A stretch of DNA of 64,000 nucleotides from Tetraselmis striata (lineage: Eukaryota; Chlorophyta; Chlorodendrophyceae; Chlorodendrales; Chlorodendraceae), in the NCBI GenBank assembly GCA_006384855.1, contig VCJN01002469.1:1-64000 (forward strand), given 5' to 3'. A model generated the notes under the pieces. That model saw only the letters and a program-made list of their open reading frames with translations. It had not been told where the DNA came from and ran no database searches. This document shows, in pieces, positions 41,834-52,959 of the stretch (within the stretch, counting starts at the first letter, position 1; every line of letters starts with the position of its first letter). The position numbers and the translations under genes are program-made.

Positions 41834-43500
41834 CTACAACGACTGCGAGGTGGAAGCAGTAACATGAGAAGACGCAGAATGGGCACGAGCCCACGCATCA
41901 GACCTTGCCATCTGCACACCGGTAGAGAGAATGCCGCCCAGGGTACCATGCACGCAAGCCGAGACCCGCTGCAACAGCCCCCGCCGTGTGCGCGACATGT
42001 GACGGCGGAACTCAACAGGTTGGCTGGCGACAAAGTTCCGAAGTGCCTGAACGGATTGACCACGAAGAAAGCAAGAGGTCGGGGCGGAAGGACCGCCAGG
42101 GAAGGTGCGCACAGCCAATAGCACCGCGAAGATGTAGACCACCGTCAAAGCGGACTTCCCGAGACGGCCGCGGTCCTCAACCACAAAAAGGTAGTACCGG
42201 TGAACACCCTGCACTGGGGCGGAAGACGCCTAGTCCGCTGCCAACTTACCATGCTCCGCCTCGGTCGCCGCGATTCCCGGGGTGCACCAGCGGGGGTCGT
42301 TGCTCCAAGTGGGGGTCGTGGAGGACACGCACGCGAAGTCAATCATGTAATCGCATGCCCCCCCCCCCCCCCCCCCCCACGCACCCCGCCAGCGTCGAGT
42401 CCGACGGCCGCGAGCGGTCCGCTGGGCGCAGCCCACTCGTCTCAAGGGTCAAGTCACCGGCTCCCGAACGGTCCCGGTCAAGCACCGCCCCCGCATTAAT
42501 TGCCACAGATGCCCACAGATTCTTCAAAGCGGTATGCATGCGGTGCTTGTAGTTCGCTACGGGGCATATGGATAGATGATCCACGATGAAATCCGTAGCG
42601 CTCCGGTTCGAGCCATCCGTAGAGCGAAGCCATAAGGGATCAATACCACACGTGGGGCCATGGCAAGTGACAAGCGCGGAACCTCCGCGCGGGCAAAGGC
42701 CCAGTACCCGCGCAGCGGCGGCCGAGTAAGCAGCATGGGGAATCTTGCGGGCTGACTCGTGATCCGACTGGAAAAGCGATAGGGAGCCCGGCCCGCACGC
42801 GCTGTACGTGCGCAGGGTATCAAGTCGCGAGGCCGCGGCACCAGTACGTTGGAAGCTGAGATCGAGGGCCACGAAGTCATGCAAGCGAATCGCACGGCTG
42901 AGGTGGCGTTGGACAACCATGGTCGTGGGTTGATTATCGGAGGTCGCACCCGAACCCGTACCCGAGGGCGGAGCAGTAGAACCCGGCAGCGATTCTGGGA
43001 GGGAAACAGTCGCTGCTGACGGAGGGTGTGCCACTTAATCGCCATGCGACGGTATCTTCAGAGCTACAAAAGCGCATGTAGCAAAAGTATTGCTAGTACT
43101 CGTACCACCGATAGGAAGCAATTGCTGGGCAGCAGAGGCGGCCTCACCAGTACCAACTCCAAGAGGAGTGGCCGTAAAAGGAGATGTGGTGACGCGCAGT
43201 CCTCCGCTAGTGCTCGTACCCGTACGGGTCGTAGTACCAGCTGCTGGATCCGATGCAGCGGTGGTCGTAGCATTACTGACCGTAAGTAACTCGAAGATCT
43301 CGTGGGCGTGCCCATACGCCGCGCTTGCGCGCCGCACATCTTCTTGCGGTAACGTGGTTAGGGCCCGTACAGTCTCGTACACGCGGCGCGTCTCACACGC
43401 CCATGGCGGCAAAGCACTCGTAGCCACAGACGACACCTCGGCGCGGACCGCCTCATATAAGGGGCCAAGGGCGGGCCCGTACTCCCCTCCCAGCTTTGGC
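41834..43500 (-). pseudogene. LINE C-terminal region with restriction-like endonuclease, broken
   Basis: One minus frame runs from about 43500 to 42339 with a single TAA at 43035-43037. It reads GEYGPALGPLYEAVRAEVSS near its start, LGLCPRGGSALVTC mid-way, then DHLSICPVANYKHRMHTALK, the 'H---C-----KH' zinc-like motif preceding the endonuclease of LINEs. Coding then hits a 21-base run (G on this strand, 42358-42378), changes frame, and continues MIDFACVSSTTPTW, GIAATEAEHGKLAAD and, in yet another frame from 42214, YYLFVVEDRGRLGKSALTVV. Asp...Glu...Lys positions fit a restriction-like endonuclease. No RT is present, so only the last third of an ORF2 remains. Confidence 0.6.
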
Positions 43501-43544
43501 AGGACAACCGATTGCGCCTTATATTGTCCTTGCGGTACTCGTAA

Positions 43545-43765
43545 TATTGTCCTGCACTACTAGTCGCCTTATAGTTGCGTGTACTGTCGCCTCGTCGTCC
43601 TCGTACCAGTACTTCGCCTTCACATGTACTCGCACTCGCAATGCTCATACTCGTACTTCGCTTGGCTTGTACTCGTTCTCGTCCGCCTCAGTCGCCAGTT
43701 CTTCGCTCCTTCGTCGGCTCCCGCAAACTAAAGTACAGCACTGTAGAGTACATAACACCGGGAAA
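43545..43765 (-). repeat. right arm of the ~205-bp inverted repeat
   Basis: Inverted copy of 40958-41164; its minus strand reads the same recombinase C-terminal residues (LREPTKERRTGD). Confidence 0.85.
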
Positions 43766-43892
43766 CCCTCAGCTTTCCCGTGAGAATGGGCGAGGGCGGC
43801 GAGCGCGAGGAGACAAGAGCCTGGCACTTGGCGGGGCAGGGTGGGACACAAGGCGGGGCGGGCGTTCGGGGGCAGAGAGGCCGGGCATAGCA

Positions 43893-44040
43893 GCGACTCG
43901 GGGGCTAGGAGACAAGAGCCGGAGTGCCCTGAGGGAGTCGCAGCCATGCAGCAGGAAGAGTCAGCTGGCGGTAAGCTCGGTCTAACCCTGGACGGGCAGC
44001 TACAGCGACGAGGCGCGCTGCGGAGGCGAGCGTCGCACGG
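43893..44040 (+). pseudogene. short coding relic shared with 14845-14993
   Basis: SDSGARRQEPECPEGVAAMQ then GLTLDGQLQR in the plus frame (part of an open frame 43841-44431). Compare the relic near 14.9 kb. A G13 run follows at 44086-44098. Confidence 0.5.
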
Positions 44041-44454
44041 GCGAGCAAGACCGGCATGCCGGCCACGGAGCGACGACTCGCGGCAGGGGGGGGGGGGGTG
44101 CCCGCCTTTCCCCCTCCAAATCTTACCGCAAGAGCTCAGGCGAGCAAGATCGAGGCAGCATCGGCGGACCGCGGCCATGGCCGAGGCCGGCGGACCGCCA
44201 CAGCCGGCGTGGTGGGGCGATCAGCGGCGCGACCTGTGGGATATTTCAGCGATGGTGGCAGGTGGAGCCAAGACGCACGACGACCGAAGATTGCGCGGTG
44301 CCAGTGCATTACCAATGTACAAGCAAGAAAACCTTTTCGGGGGCCGGGCGAGTACTGCATTTGTATTCCCCGTACTGCCAATTAGCGGTAGTCGCTCGTA
44401 TTGGCGACTACCCGTAGTTATCCGAAAATAACACAGCGACTGATCACGTGATCG

Positions 44455-44622
44455 AAGGAGGCGGGGCTTGGAAACGAAAGAGGATGGCCGGAAGCTTGAG
44501 CTGTTTTACAATATACGTGTCCCCTACTATGGTTAGAGATGGCATGCCCTAAAAGCAACTCAGTCTGGGCGGTGGAGAGCAGCGGAATGGCACGTTGTAA
44601 TCAATTTTAATTTCAATTTTGC
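44455..44622 (+). repeat. second copy of the LINE-B 3' end
   Basis: gatggccggaagctt ... ccctaaaagcaactcagtctgggcggtggagagcag ... cacgttgtaatcaatttt, ending in an imperfect CAATTT tail. Matches 33478-33631. Confidence 0.7.
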
Positions 44623-45393
44623 TGATGAGGACGAATCCTTATTTTGGCTGACCATTACTCTACAATGATTCCGCCGATCTTGCTTAGACTTGGTTGTACA
44701 CTGAGGCTACGTACTAGTGCTGTCTCGGTGTCGACCGCCCATTTGCGGGCGCGCGGGCGCGGCTCGAAATCTGAGCGTTTTCAATTGCCGTGGACGTAGA
44801 TGTACACAACATGCGGAGTACAACAAGAGACCGGCATGCCGGTTTTGTAATGTGGAGGCGGTCGGTACGATTGATGACCATTCTCTCGCCGTGCTTACCG
44901 GCGCTCTGATTTTCCATCTGCCCTCCCTTGAAAGTTTTATTTGAGTTTTTGCGAACTGAGGTACCTTGATCATGTGAATTGTTTTGTGCATTGTGGTGCG
45001 ACTACTGAGGTACTAGATATAGGATTTGATGCGTTCCTCTGACTAACTGTGCTAAGTATTGTGCCTTTTGGTTGAAGTGACGTTGCTGGATGACCGCCGG
45101 CTTGGGGATGAGATGTATGATTACATAGAGGCAGCGGATACCAGGCTTTTTCATTTCCTGTAACGAACACCCTTGTGCCTACCAACCTTTACATGTCGCA
45201 CACTGAGGCTAGGTTTACAAGTTTACTTGGTTTGTTCCCAAGTAGGCTGATGAGGATGAGTCCTGATTTGTCTGACAACTATACACTAGCTCCGCCGATC
45301 TTGCTTACACTCGGTTGCACACTGAGGCTACGTACTAGTGTTGTCTGTCTCAATGTCTGTCGGCCATTTGCGGGCGGGCGCGGCTTGGAAAAC
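44621..45393 (+). repeat. two direct copies of a ~148-bp repeat
   Basis: 44621-44768 and 45245-45392 share ggctgatgagga-gaatcc-like start, tccgccgatcttgctta-act-ggttg-acactgaggctacgtactagtg and ggccatttgcgggcg. The 476 bp between them hold no clear gene; cacactgaggctagg at 45199 is a further partial copy. Confidence 0.75.
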
Positions 45394-45492
45394 CGAAATG
45401 AATATTCGTAACGGATATCCCGCGCGCCTGCGCGCGCCAGTGTCTGGAGTAATATACCGGACGACGCACAACGCTTTACACGAAGAGTACTG

Positions 45493-45846
45493 ATGCTATT
45501 GGTACATCCGGTACATTCATTGTCCGCTCGGTTGAGCGGTCGTCTCGTACGCGAGAGGTCCGAATATCTCTATGTATTTCGGCAATACTGTCCCCGCGTG
45601 TCTTGGGTCTACCCGGTCGATGCATTAGCCCTTCGGGATTCGAATGAGGCAATGGTCTACGGGCTATGCCGGACCTACACAACTGCATTTGGCGCAAGAG
45701 GTCAAGTGCTGGGGCGGCTTCGGCCGATGTCCCGGGGCGAACTTTACTTTACTTTTAGTACTGATGCCGAAGCCGTCGTCGATTGGATGAAGCGGTCATT
45801 TGCTATGTCGTGGTATGCACCCGCTATTCCGATATGCCCACGCTAA
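45493..45846 (+). CDS. hypothetical ORF, 117 aa
   Basis: ATG at 45493, stop at 45844-45846. The sequence (FRQYCPRVSWVYPVDALALR, then FTFSTDAEAVVDWMKRSF) has balanced composition unlike neighbouring shadow ORFs, but I recognise no family and see no partner exons. It lies in repeat-rich sequence and could be a transposon relic. Confidence 0.3.
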   Translation: MLLVHPVHSLSARLSGRLVRERSEYLYVFRQYCPRVSWVYPVDALALRDSNEAMVYGLCRTYTTAFGARGQVLGRLRPMSRGELYFTFSTDAEAVVDWMKRSFAMSWYAPAIPICPR

Positions 45847-45954
45847 AACAAAGCCCACACCTAACAAAGGGCCACAGCCTGGCCCTTAATAGCAGTAGGT
45901 ACAGCATTAAGGATTACCTATGGTGCTTGGATGTTCGACATTTCTGTTGTTTTT

Positions 45955-46160
45955 TTCTTCGCCCCCGGGACATGACTGGCACCAGTGAAACCCTTGCAGC
46001 GTCTCTACGACGGCCGTTTGGGCAGCAATCCAGTTACGGAAAGCCCTGGGTAGGCGACGCTCCGTTATAGTCATCAAGCAAATTCTGCAAGACTAATTGA
46101 AGGCCAGTGACGGAATTTCCAACACTGTTGGATCACCGTCTAAAACACTTCTGTTGTATT
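45955..46160 (+). repeat. dispersed repeat, copy 1 (partner 53482-53745)
   Basis: cagcgtctctacgacggccgtttgggcag is shared exactly, with gggaca-gactggca-cagtgaaac- before it and ttggatcaccg-c-aaaacact-ct after it. Copy 2 is at 53482-53745. Confidence 0.7.
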
Positions 46161-46230
46161 ACTACAATGCAATAAATAAATGTTCGAAAAGTGTGTTTCA
46201 TAATAAATACTACAACATGTAGACATTCAG

Positions 46231-46910
46231 GGAAAATTGCGAAACAGGATAGAATTCTCACTTTCTTACTATAGGGTCAAACGCGGCTTTTTGCAAAACA
46301 GGATACAATGACAAATTGTAAGGATTAGAACATGCCGTTCCCGACGTTGCCACTCTTGCTAGACATGGCGCGATCGTCCCGTCACCACTCGCCCCTCAGC
46401 CACAACTGGGGAACCCCCTCCCGGCGCCGCCAAGCAGTGCACGCATGCCGGCGCGCGATTGCAACAGCGGACGGTAGGGGGGTCGTTGGGGCACCAGCCC
46501 ACAACTGCTGCCGCCAGCTGAAGCGTGATGCGGGCGCTTTTCGCCGCGGGCGAGCAGCAGCGGCGATATGACAGTAGGTGCCCCGTCGCGCGTCCCGTAT
46601 CGGCGGTGCGGCTAACAGCCGTGCCCCAATGCCGATCCGCCCCACCAGCCGCCTGTGCGACGGTTCCTATGTGTTTATCCTGCCGGATCGTCGCCACGTT
46701 ACCTATCACGCGTCTTGGCGGCGCGTTGCTTGGTCACCCCGTCGTCGGCAGATGATGCGACGACGAAGCGTCGCTTACGGGCCGGGTCGCCGGCAGTGTA
46801 CACCCTGTTCCGCAATTTGCCATACCCCGGTTTGCACCCTGTTTTGCGACTAATCCTTACACCCTGTTTTGCAATCTGCGCCACTGCTCCAGATAGCACC
46901 CTGTTTCATA
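46231..46910. mobile_element. possible fold-back or DNA transposon with repeated CCTGTTTTGCAA-type ends
   Basis: Left side: ttgcgaaacagg (46237-46248) and ttgcaaaacagg (46291-46302), then tgtaaggatta (46315). Right side, inverted: cctgttccgcaa (46803), cctgttttgcga (46838), taatccttaca (46851), cctgttttgcaa (46863) and cctgttt (46900). The central 460 bp are GC-rich with short ORFs only. Clustered subterminal motifs in opposite orientation are typical of DNA transposon ends. No target duplication found. Confidence 0.4.
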
Positions 46911-46920
46911 ATATTGATTC

Positions 46921-47726
46921 AGTAAAGTATTCATTATCAATATTTTAATTTGACATAGCGACTATCGCGTCCTTAATCCACCTGTTAGTCGCTATGCTGG
47001 CAGCATGAATAATAAATTGATGAATTAATCCGTGGACTCCGCTTGCTGACTGTGAGGAGGTTCTGGTAGCTTATGGTAGCCGCGCTGTATCAAAAAGCGC
47101 GGAGGTTCGGTGGATGACACACTGTATCGTATATGGTCGCTACATGGTGAGAATCTCCTCACATTTCCGCGCGTGCTGGCATTGATACTACGGCAATAAC
47201 AAAACGTTATTTCTATATCACGTGACATGTGGCAGCTGTATTTGGAGGTGCTAAAGATGAAACAGAGCCGGCGATATACTCTTCATTATCATATCTAATA
47301 GACTTCATAAATAATTCTACGGGTAAGCGATTTATGACGAGATCATCACTTTCAGTATAGCATCAATGGTGCCATAAATGTATTACTGTGTGGCTAGGCA
47401 CAAGTGCGTGATGTTTGATACCCGGCGGCGCCTGAGAGCCAGCTCTTATTGGCAGCGCACTCCCACATGCCGTCTGTGATATAAAAGATTGGGAGCTTCG
47501 TTTATAAATTTGCGGTTTACTAACTACCAGGAAACTGATTATCCTGTGCTACGTAATAACTTCAAGAAAAAGAGTTTGAGAAAAACCTTTGAGGGCCTCG
47601 CAGTGCAGCGTTGCCAGATCTAGATCCTGTATGTATACCCTCCCTCCACACCAGCAGGCCAGATGGCAGGCATTTATCAGATGATACCGCCAGGGGAAAC
47701 GGTATAGTGTGCAGTATTTGCCGTCT
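46921..47726. repeat. dispersed repeat fragments
   Basis: 47026-47175 (atccgtggactccgc...tgtgagga...agccgcgct...gcgcggag...gatgacaca-c...tatcgta) recurs at 52960-53060 and 53228-53430. No coding signal. The 3' end of the gene at 47727 lies next to this. Confidence 0.5.
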
Positions 47727-50700
47727 TCAAGCTGCCCCCTTGCCCTTCTTGCGTGGCTTGGAACTCGCATTCTGCGCTGCCTTGTACGCAGCCAGCGCGT
47801 CCATAGCAGAGGGCTTGGCCTTTTTAATCACCGGCTCCTCTGCCCCTGGTGCTGTGGGCTCGGGTTCTGCTTTGTCTTTGTCAGCACTGCGCTTTCCCCG
47901 CTTGCGCTTGGCTGCTTTTGTGTCAGGACCATCGTCTGAAGGCCGACCTTCGTCGGAAGACTCCGGTTCCTTGTCGGCAGCCCCACCATCCTGCACACAC
48001 GAAGGATGGTAACGCTGTCAGCTATCAGCCCACACTAAATCATTTGGCGCCTTTTGGCGAGATAGCGCTGATATAGGCATCATGTTCAGCACACCCTGTA
48101 AATGTGACAAGAGGCATGATTTTGTTGTTGTATGGGACCGACACACAGTACGTACCCGCTGTTGGGCTGCCCTGGCCTTGGGCTTGGGGCCTGGCTTGCC
48201 CTTGGCCTTGGGGGTGTCGGCAGGCTTGGAGCCCTCGCCCTTGTCCTCAGCCTCCTTGTCGCCGGCCGGCTCCTCAGCGGGCTTGGTCTTGGCCTTGGGC
48301 TTGGAGCTTGGCTTCCCCTTGGCCTTGGGGGTGTCGGCAGGCTTGGAGCCCTCGCCCTTGTCCTCAGTCTCCTTGTCACTGGCTGGCTCCTCAGCGGGCT
48401 TGGTCTTGGCCTTGGGCTTGGGGCCTGGCTTGCCCTTAGCCTTGGGGGTGTCGGCAGGCTTGGAGCCCTCGCCCTTGTCCTCAGCCTCCTTGTCACTGGC
48501 TGGCTCCTCAGCGGGCTTGGTCTTGGCCTTGGGCTTGGGGCCTGGCTTGCTCTTAGCCTTGGGGGTGTCGGCAGGCTTGGAGCCCTCGTCCTTGTCCTCA
48601 GCCTCCTTGTCACTGGCTGGCTCCTCAGCGGGCTTGGCCTTGGGCTTGGGGCCTGGCTTGCTCGTAGCCTTGGGGGTGTCGGCAGGCTTGGAGCCCTCGC
48701 CCTTGTCCTCAGCCTCCTTGTCACTGGCTGGCTCCCCAGCGGGCTTGGTCTTGGCCTTGGGCTTGGGGCCTGGCTTGCCCTTAGCCTTGGGGGTGTCGGC
48801 AGGCTTGGAGCCCTCGCTCTTGTCCTCAGCCTCCTTGTCGCCGGCTGGCTCCTCAGCGGGCTTGGCCTTGGGCTTGGGGCCTGGCTTGCTCTTAGCCTTG
48901 GGGGTGTCGGCAGGCTTGGAGCCCTCGCCCTTGTCCTCAGCCTCCTTGTCACTGGCTGGCTCCTCAGCGGGCTTGGTCTTGGCCTTGGGCTTGGGGCCTG
49001 GCTTGCTCTTAGCCTTGGGGGTGTCGGCAGGCTTGGAGCCCTCGACCTTGTCCTCAGCCTCCTTGTCACTGGCTGGCTCCCCAGCGGGCTTGGTCTTGGC
49101 CTTGGGCTTGGGGCCTGGCTTGCTCTTAGCCTTTGGGGTGTCGGCAGGCTTGGAGCCCTCGCCCTTGTCCTCAGCCTCCTTGTCACTGGCTGGCTCCTCA
49201 GCGGGCTTAGTCTTGGTCTTGGGCTTGGAGCTTGGCTTGCCCTTGACGTTGGGGGTGTCGGCAGGCTTGGAGCCCTCGCCCTTGTCCTCAGCCTCCTTGT
49301 CACTGGCTGGCTCCTCAGCGGGCTTGGTCTTGGCCTTGGGCTTGGGGCCTGGCTTGCCCTTGGCGTTGGGGGTGTCGGCAGGCTTGGAGCCCTCGCCCTT
49401 GTCCTCAGCCTCCTTGTCGCCGGCTGGCTCCTCAGCGGGCTTGGCTTTGGGCTTGGGCTTGGGGCCTGGCTTGCTCTTAGCCTTGGGGGTGTCGGCAGGC
49501 TTGGAGCCCTCGCCCTTGTCCTCAGCCTCCTTGTCGCCGGCTGGCTCCTCAGCGGGCTTGGCTTTGGGCTTGGGCTTGGGGCCTGGCTTGCTCTTAGCCT
49601 TGGGGGTGTCGGCAGGCTTGGAGCCCTCGCCCTTGTCCTCAGCCTCCTTGTCGCCGGCCGGCTCCTCAGCGGGCTTGGTCTTGGCCTTGGGCTTGGAGCT
49701 TGGCTTCCCCTTGGCCTTGGGGGTGTCGGCAGGCTGGGAGCCCTCGCCCTTGTCCTCAGCCTCCTTGTCACTGGCTGGCTCCCCAGCGGGCTTGGTCTTG
49801 GCCTTGGGCGTGGGGCCTGGCTTGCCCTTGGCCTTGGCCTTGGGGGTGTCGGCAGGCTGGGAGCCCTCGCCCTTGTCCTCAGCCTCCTTGTCACTGGCTG
49901 GCTCCTCAGCGGGCTTGGCTTTGGGCTTTGGCTTGGGGCCTGGCTTGGCGCGCTTCTTGGGGGCCCCTGCCGGCTCGTCGTCTTCACTCTCGGGCTCAGC
50001 CTCCTTGTCGCGAGCGGGCTCCTCGGCCGCCTTGGGCTTGGGCTTGGGGCCCGGCTTGGCGCGCTTCTTGGGGGTCTCCGCAGGCTTGGAGCCCTCGCCC
50101 AATGGTTTGGCGTTGCCTGCATCCTCCGGTGCTGGTTGAGCGCCCGCCTCCAGCCCTGCCGCACTGCCGATTGCATTTGCAGCCCTAACCGGCCCTGGAT
50201 ATGTCAGCCGTGGCGCTGCAGTGCCGGTGGGCGCCTCCAAGTCCTGATCACAGCCACAAAATCTCATTAAACTAGATAGATATGTATGGGTTGCCCGTAA
50301 TACACTAATCCGGCACTGGTGGAGTACCATATTCGGACCAGGACTTGAAGAACCGCAAGAACCAAACCTCATAGTATCTCCGTGTCACAAATATCGAACG
50401 AATACTGCACAAAGAACGTGCAGACGGCTATGAGCGCTGTGCGAAACAATATGTGCACTATTTCGGTAGGTTATCAATCCCCCCTTGCCGGTTGATGTGC
50501 GTGCAGCGCCGCATTTCCACATGTATCCGCAGTCTGAACATGGCCAGCGCGCTCAACTGCTGGTTTTTCCCATACGAGAACAAACATATTCGATCAACGC
50601 GCCTGGATAGCACGCGCTCGATTTCGGGATCGATGTGGTTATAAGATCGATATATTATATACCATAGTATGAGTAGACCCAGGAAAATCAAAATGAGGAT

Positions 50701-51388
50701 AACAATCCCAGTGCCTCTGTGCCCGCACATTCCGCGATTTTCTATGTGGTACATCATCCATGATAAGGCGCCATATATTGATAGGGACGTGGGTATCACT
50801 GACTGGCTGACTGAAGTGCTGAATGTGGGGGCGAGCGACCCTATCCCACCCGAGAGGCTACACGGATACAGCAGAAATTCCCCGTCCCCGCTTGTGCTAG
50901 CTTGCTTATGACGGCACGAGGGAAGCACCCCACCACCGCCTTGCAACTATGCAAATCAGTCCACAAAATTGCAATTAAGGGCGTATTAGATGACAATTCC
51001 GAATGGCAATGCAGTCTACTGTGCCTATCGCCAGCGATGGACTGCACAGGCTTTGCTGATGCGGCGTGCGCACTGAAGTAGGCTAGCACCACCCCGCGAT
51101 GAATTCCGGTAGTGACCATAGTTCCTGCCTACTTCTTCGCAGTCGCTGCCCGGTGGCAGGTCACCCGTGCTCACACCTGACGAGAGCGCGTGTGGTGAAA
51201 GAGGCAGATGATAGTTATGGGTGTCAGCTTACCTGTGGGGTACCAGGCCTCATTGTGATGTATATCATATCCTTGTGGCTGAGAGTGGCTCCTGAACTCG
51301 GTGCAGAGTGGAATGCCACAAGTTGGGGCAGAGCGGAGCGGTGCACTTAAGCACGCTGCAACAGCGGAAGCACGGGCGATTGGGCCCC

Positions 51389-51419
<31 letters not shown>

Positions 51420-52201
51420 AGGGGGTTGCAGGGGCAAGCGCTGCACAGGTGTGGCGCCTGTGTCTGTACAAAGCTGATTTTCAAGGCAGTAAGGGGTGCC
51501 AAGAAGTAAATCACTCGCATATTGCGTAGATGGCCAGAGGGTGGACAGCATAACGGCATATACGAGCTAGCGCCAGGCTGGGAGGGGGGCTCACCGATGG
51601 GATAGGAGGGCGCCATGTAGAAGCAGGGGCGTTTGGGCCCCTCGCCGAATCGTTCTTCATACGCCTGCATTCGCACGGCCACGACATTGCCGTACTCTGG
51701 GTAGCCGCCTACGTGCTGCCTCGTCGCCTCGTCTGCGTGTCACCAGCGGCCGGGTGTCAGGAGCAGCCACTGCCGTGTTGGCAAAGGCAGGGTGAGGGGC
51801 GGGGGGGGGGGGGGGGGGGGGGTAAAACTCACCCAATACGTCCTTTGCCTTGCTGGACGTGTTCACATACACGTACAGATATGTTCCAAGGTTGGTCTCC
51901 GCCGTGAGCACAATCATCGAGGGTGGCACCTCCATGCTGAGCGCAGAAGTGGCAACCGCGTTGGTCGCTGAAGATATGGTTGGAGTTGCCTGTCCGCCTC
52001 CAGGCGCAGCGCCGCCGTTCCGAGCCGGCGCCGCCGGGGCTCTGCGTACAGGGGGATGGGCACGTCGGGGCGGAGGGACTCCGTCGTCCCTGCCGTAGCA
52101 GACTGCTTCTGCGAAACTGAAAGTCACGGGGGTTGCTACCGGTAGTGGCCCCCGGGCGTACAGGTACTGGGTTGTCGTTAACCTGCGCCCTTCCCAAGTG
52201 T
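47727..52201 (-). CDS. host gene with 15-copy Lys/Pro/Glu-rich repeat, at least 5 exons
   Basis: Phase-consistent exons (minus strand): from <=52201 to 51833, 51708-51595, 51291-51233, 50243-48156 and 47990-47727, all with GT-AG introns (124, 303, 989 and 165 bp). Exons 1-3 encode an ordered region (SMIVLTAETNLGTYLYVYVN, GYPEYGNVVAVRMQAYEERF, CFYMAPSYPIGATLSHKDM) whose family I do not recognise. Exon 4 encodes fifteen copies of a ~38-residue unit around KPGPKPKAKTKPAEEPASDK then EAEDKGEGSKPADTP, alternating basic and acidic, histone-H1-tail-like and disordered. Exon 5 has KRKRGKR and SKPRKKGKG, likely nuclear signals. A nuclear or chromatin role is an inference. No in-frame ATG is found before about 51935, so 5' exons may be missing or upstream. 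C22 and C27 runs (sense strand) lie in introns 1 and 2. Confidence 0.75.
48160..49990 (-). repeat. ~114-bp coding minisatellite
   Basis: About 15 units with period near 114 bp (some shorter or longer by multiples of 6), e.g. gtgtcggcaggcttggagcc recurring. All six frames stay largely open across the array, which generates long false ORFs on both strands. Confidence 0.9.
51393..51419 (+). repeat. G27 homopolymer
   Basis: 27 consecutive G, followed by A and five more G. In intron 2 of the minus-strand gene, i.e. C27 in its transcript. Confidence 0.95.
51801..51822 (+). repeat. G22 homopolymer
   Basis: 22 consecutive G, starting 10 bp inside intron 1 from the donor of the minus-strand gene (GTGAGTTTTA then C22 on the sense strand). 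Confidence 0.95.
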
Positions 52202-52211
52202 CTTCGGTAAA

Positions 52212-52831
52212 TTAGGGCACCATTGCTAGCGGCTGCCCGCGTCTGACGCGGCGCATAACAGCGACAAGCGAGTATCTCGTGCCCGTGGTTTCCTGATCGC
52301 CTCTTGCAGCTAGCTGATGCAACTAGCGACTACACTATTTCTCATACCGGTACACTACTAGCGAGGATTAGCGACTACTGTAATCCCGACCGACATAGTG
52401 CGGCCCATGAATTTCGCTTCCCAAATCGTGTATAGAGCGTCGCGTGTGTCGATATCACCGGCATCGAACTCGTCAGCGAACACGCGAACCGGATCCTCGG
52501 AAGCTTCGATATGGCCGCGTATCCGAGCGAGATTGATTTCTCGCGATGCCGCCTGCATTTGGAATTATATACTAAATCCTTGTTTCGCGCGATTCGGTTT
52601 GTCGCGGTTTCCTGCGCTGCGGCTGTCAGCAGTCCTTCACTTTCGCTTTATTCAGTCCCGGTACCTTCGCTTCAGTAACACACCAATGTGAGATACTTAT
52701 TGTACAGGTACGGTACCCGCTCCTAAGCGCCTGCTTACGTTGATCTACTCCTAGAGCAGCTGAAGCGGTGGACAGATTTGTTCCTGGCCTGTTGCAATTC
52801 ACATACGTACCGTGTTCCCGTACGGTACCAG
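52212..52831. other. no gene seen
   Basis: Short repeats of the gcgactagcgag type; a 66-codon minus-strand ORF (52358-52558) without a recognised domain. Confidence 0.4.
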
Positions 52832-52838
52832 TACTGGT

Positions 52839-52894
52839 GTGAATTACAAAAAGGGCAGTTCCCCAGAATTAGAAAATCAACACAGCAATCCGCC
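52839..52894 (-). mobile_element. 56-bp LINE-A tail with 7-bp target duplication
   Basis: Minus-strand copy of the terminal 56 bp of LINE-A (37572-37627). Flanked by TACTGGT at 52832-52838 and 52895-52901. It is an extreme 5' truncation. Confidence 0.75.
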
Positions 52895-52959
52895 TACTGG
52901 TACAGGTACCCAGTGCTGTAAGGAGGTAGCAAACCCTAAACGCCTTTTATCTATAGCCG

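Noticed and set aside
44621..44645. ctgatgaggacgaa at 44622 and ctgatgaggatgag at 45247 look like a hammerhead ribozyme core.
   Set aside because: After the short GGA/TCC stem the required GAAA is missing in both copies, and no helix I/III pairing with a cleavage site is visible.
48082..50270. Very long open frames (685-712 codons plus strand, 696 codons in another minus frame) over the coding minisatellite.
   Set aside because: They are shadows of a 114-bp repeat whose period is a multiple of three; only the minus frame joined to phase-consistent exons has charged, non-hydrophobic logic and splice sites.
50458..50946. 162-codon minus-strand ORF with a hydrophobic segment (VILILIFLGLLILWYII).
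   Set aside because: It falls in the 989-bp intron 3 of the repeat-protein gene and has no homologue I recognise; possibly an intronic ORF by chance.
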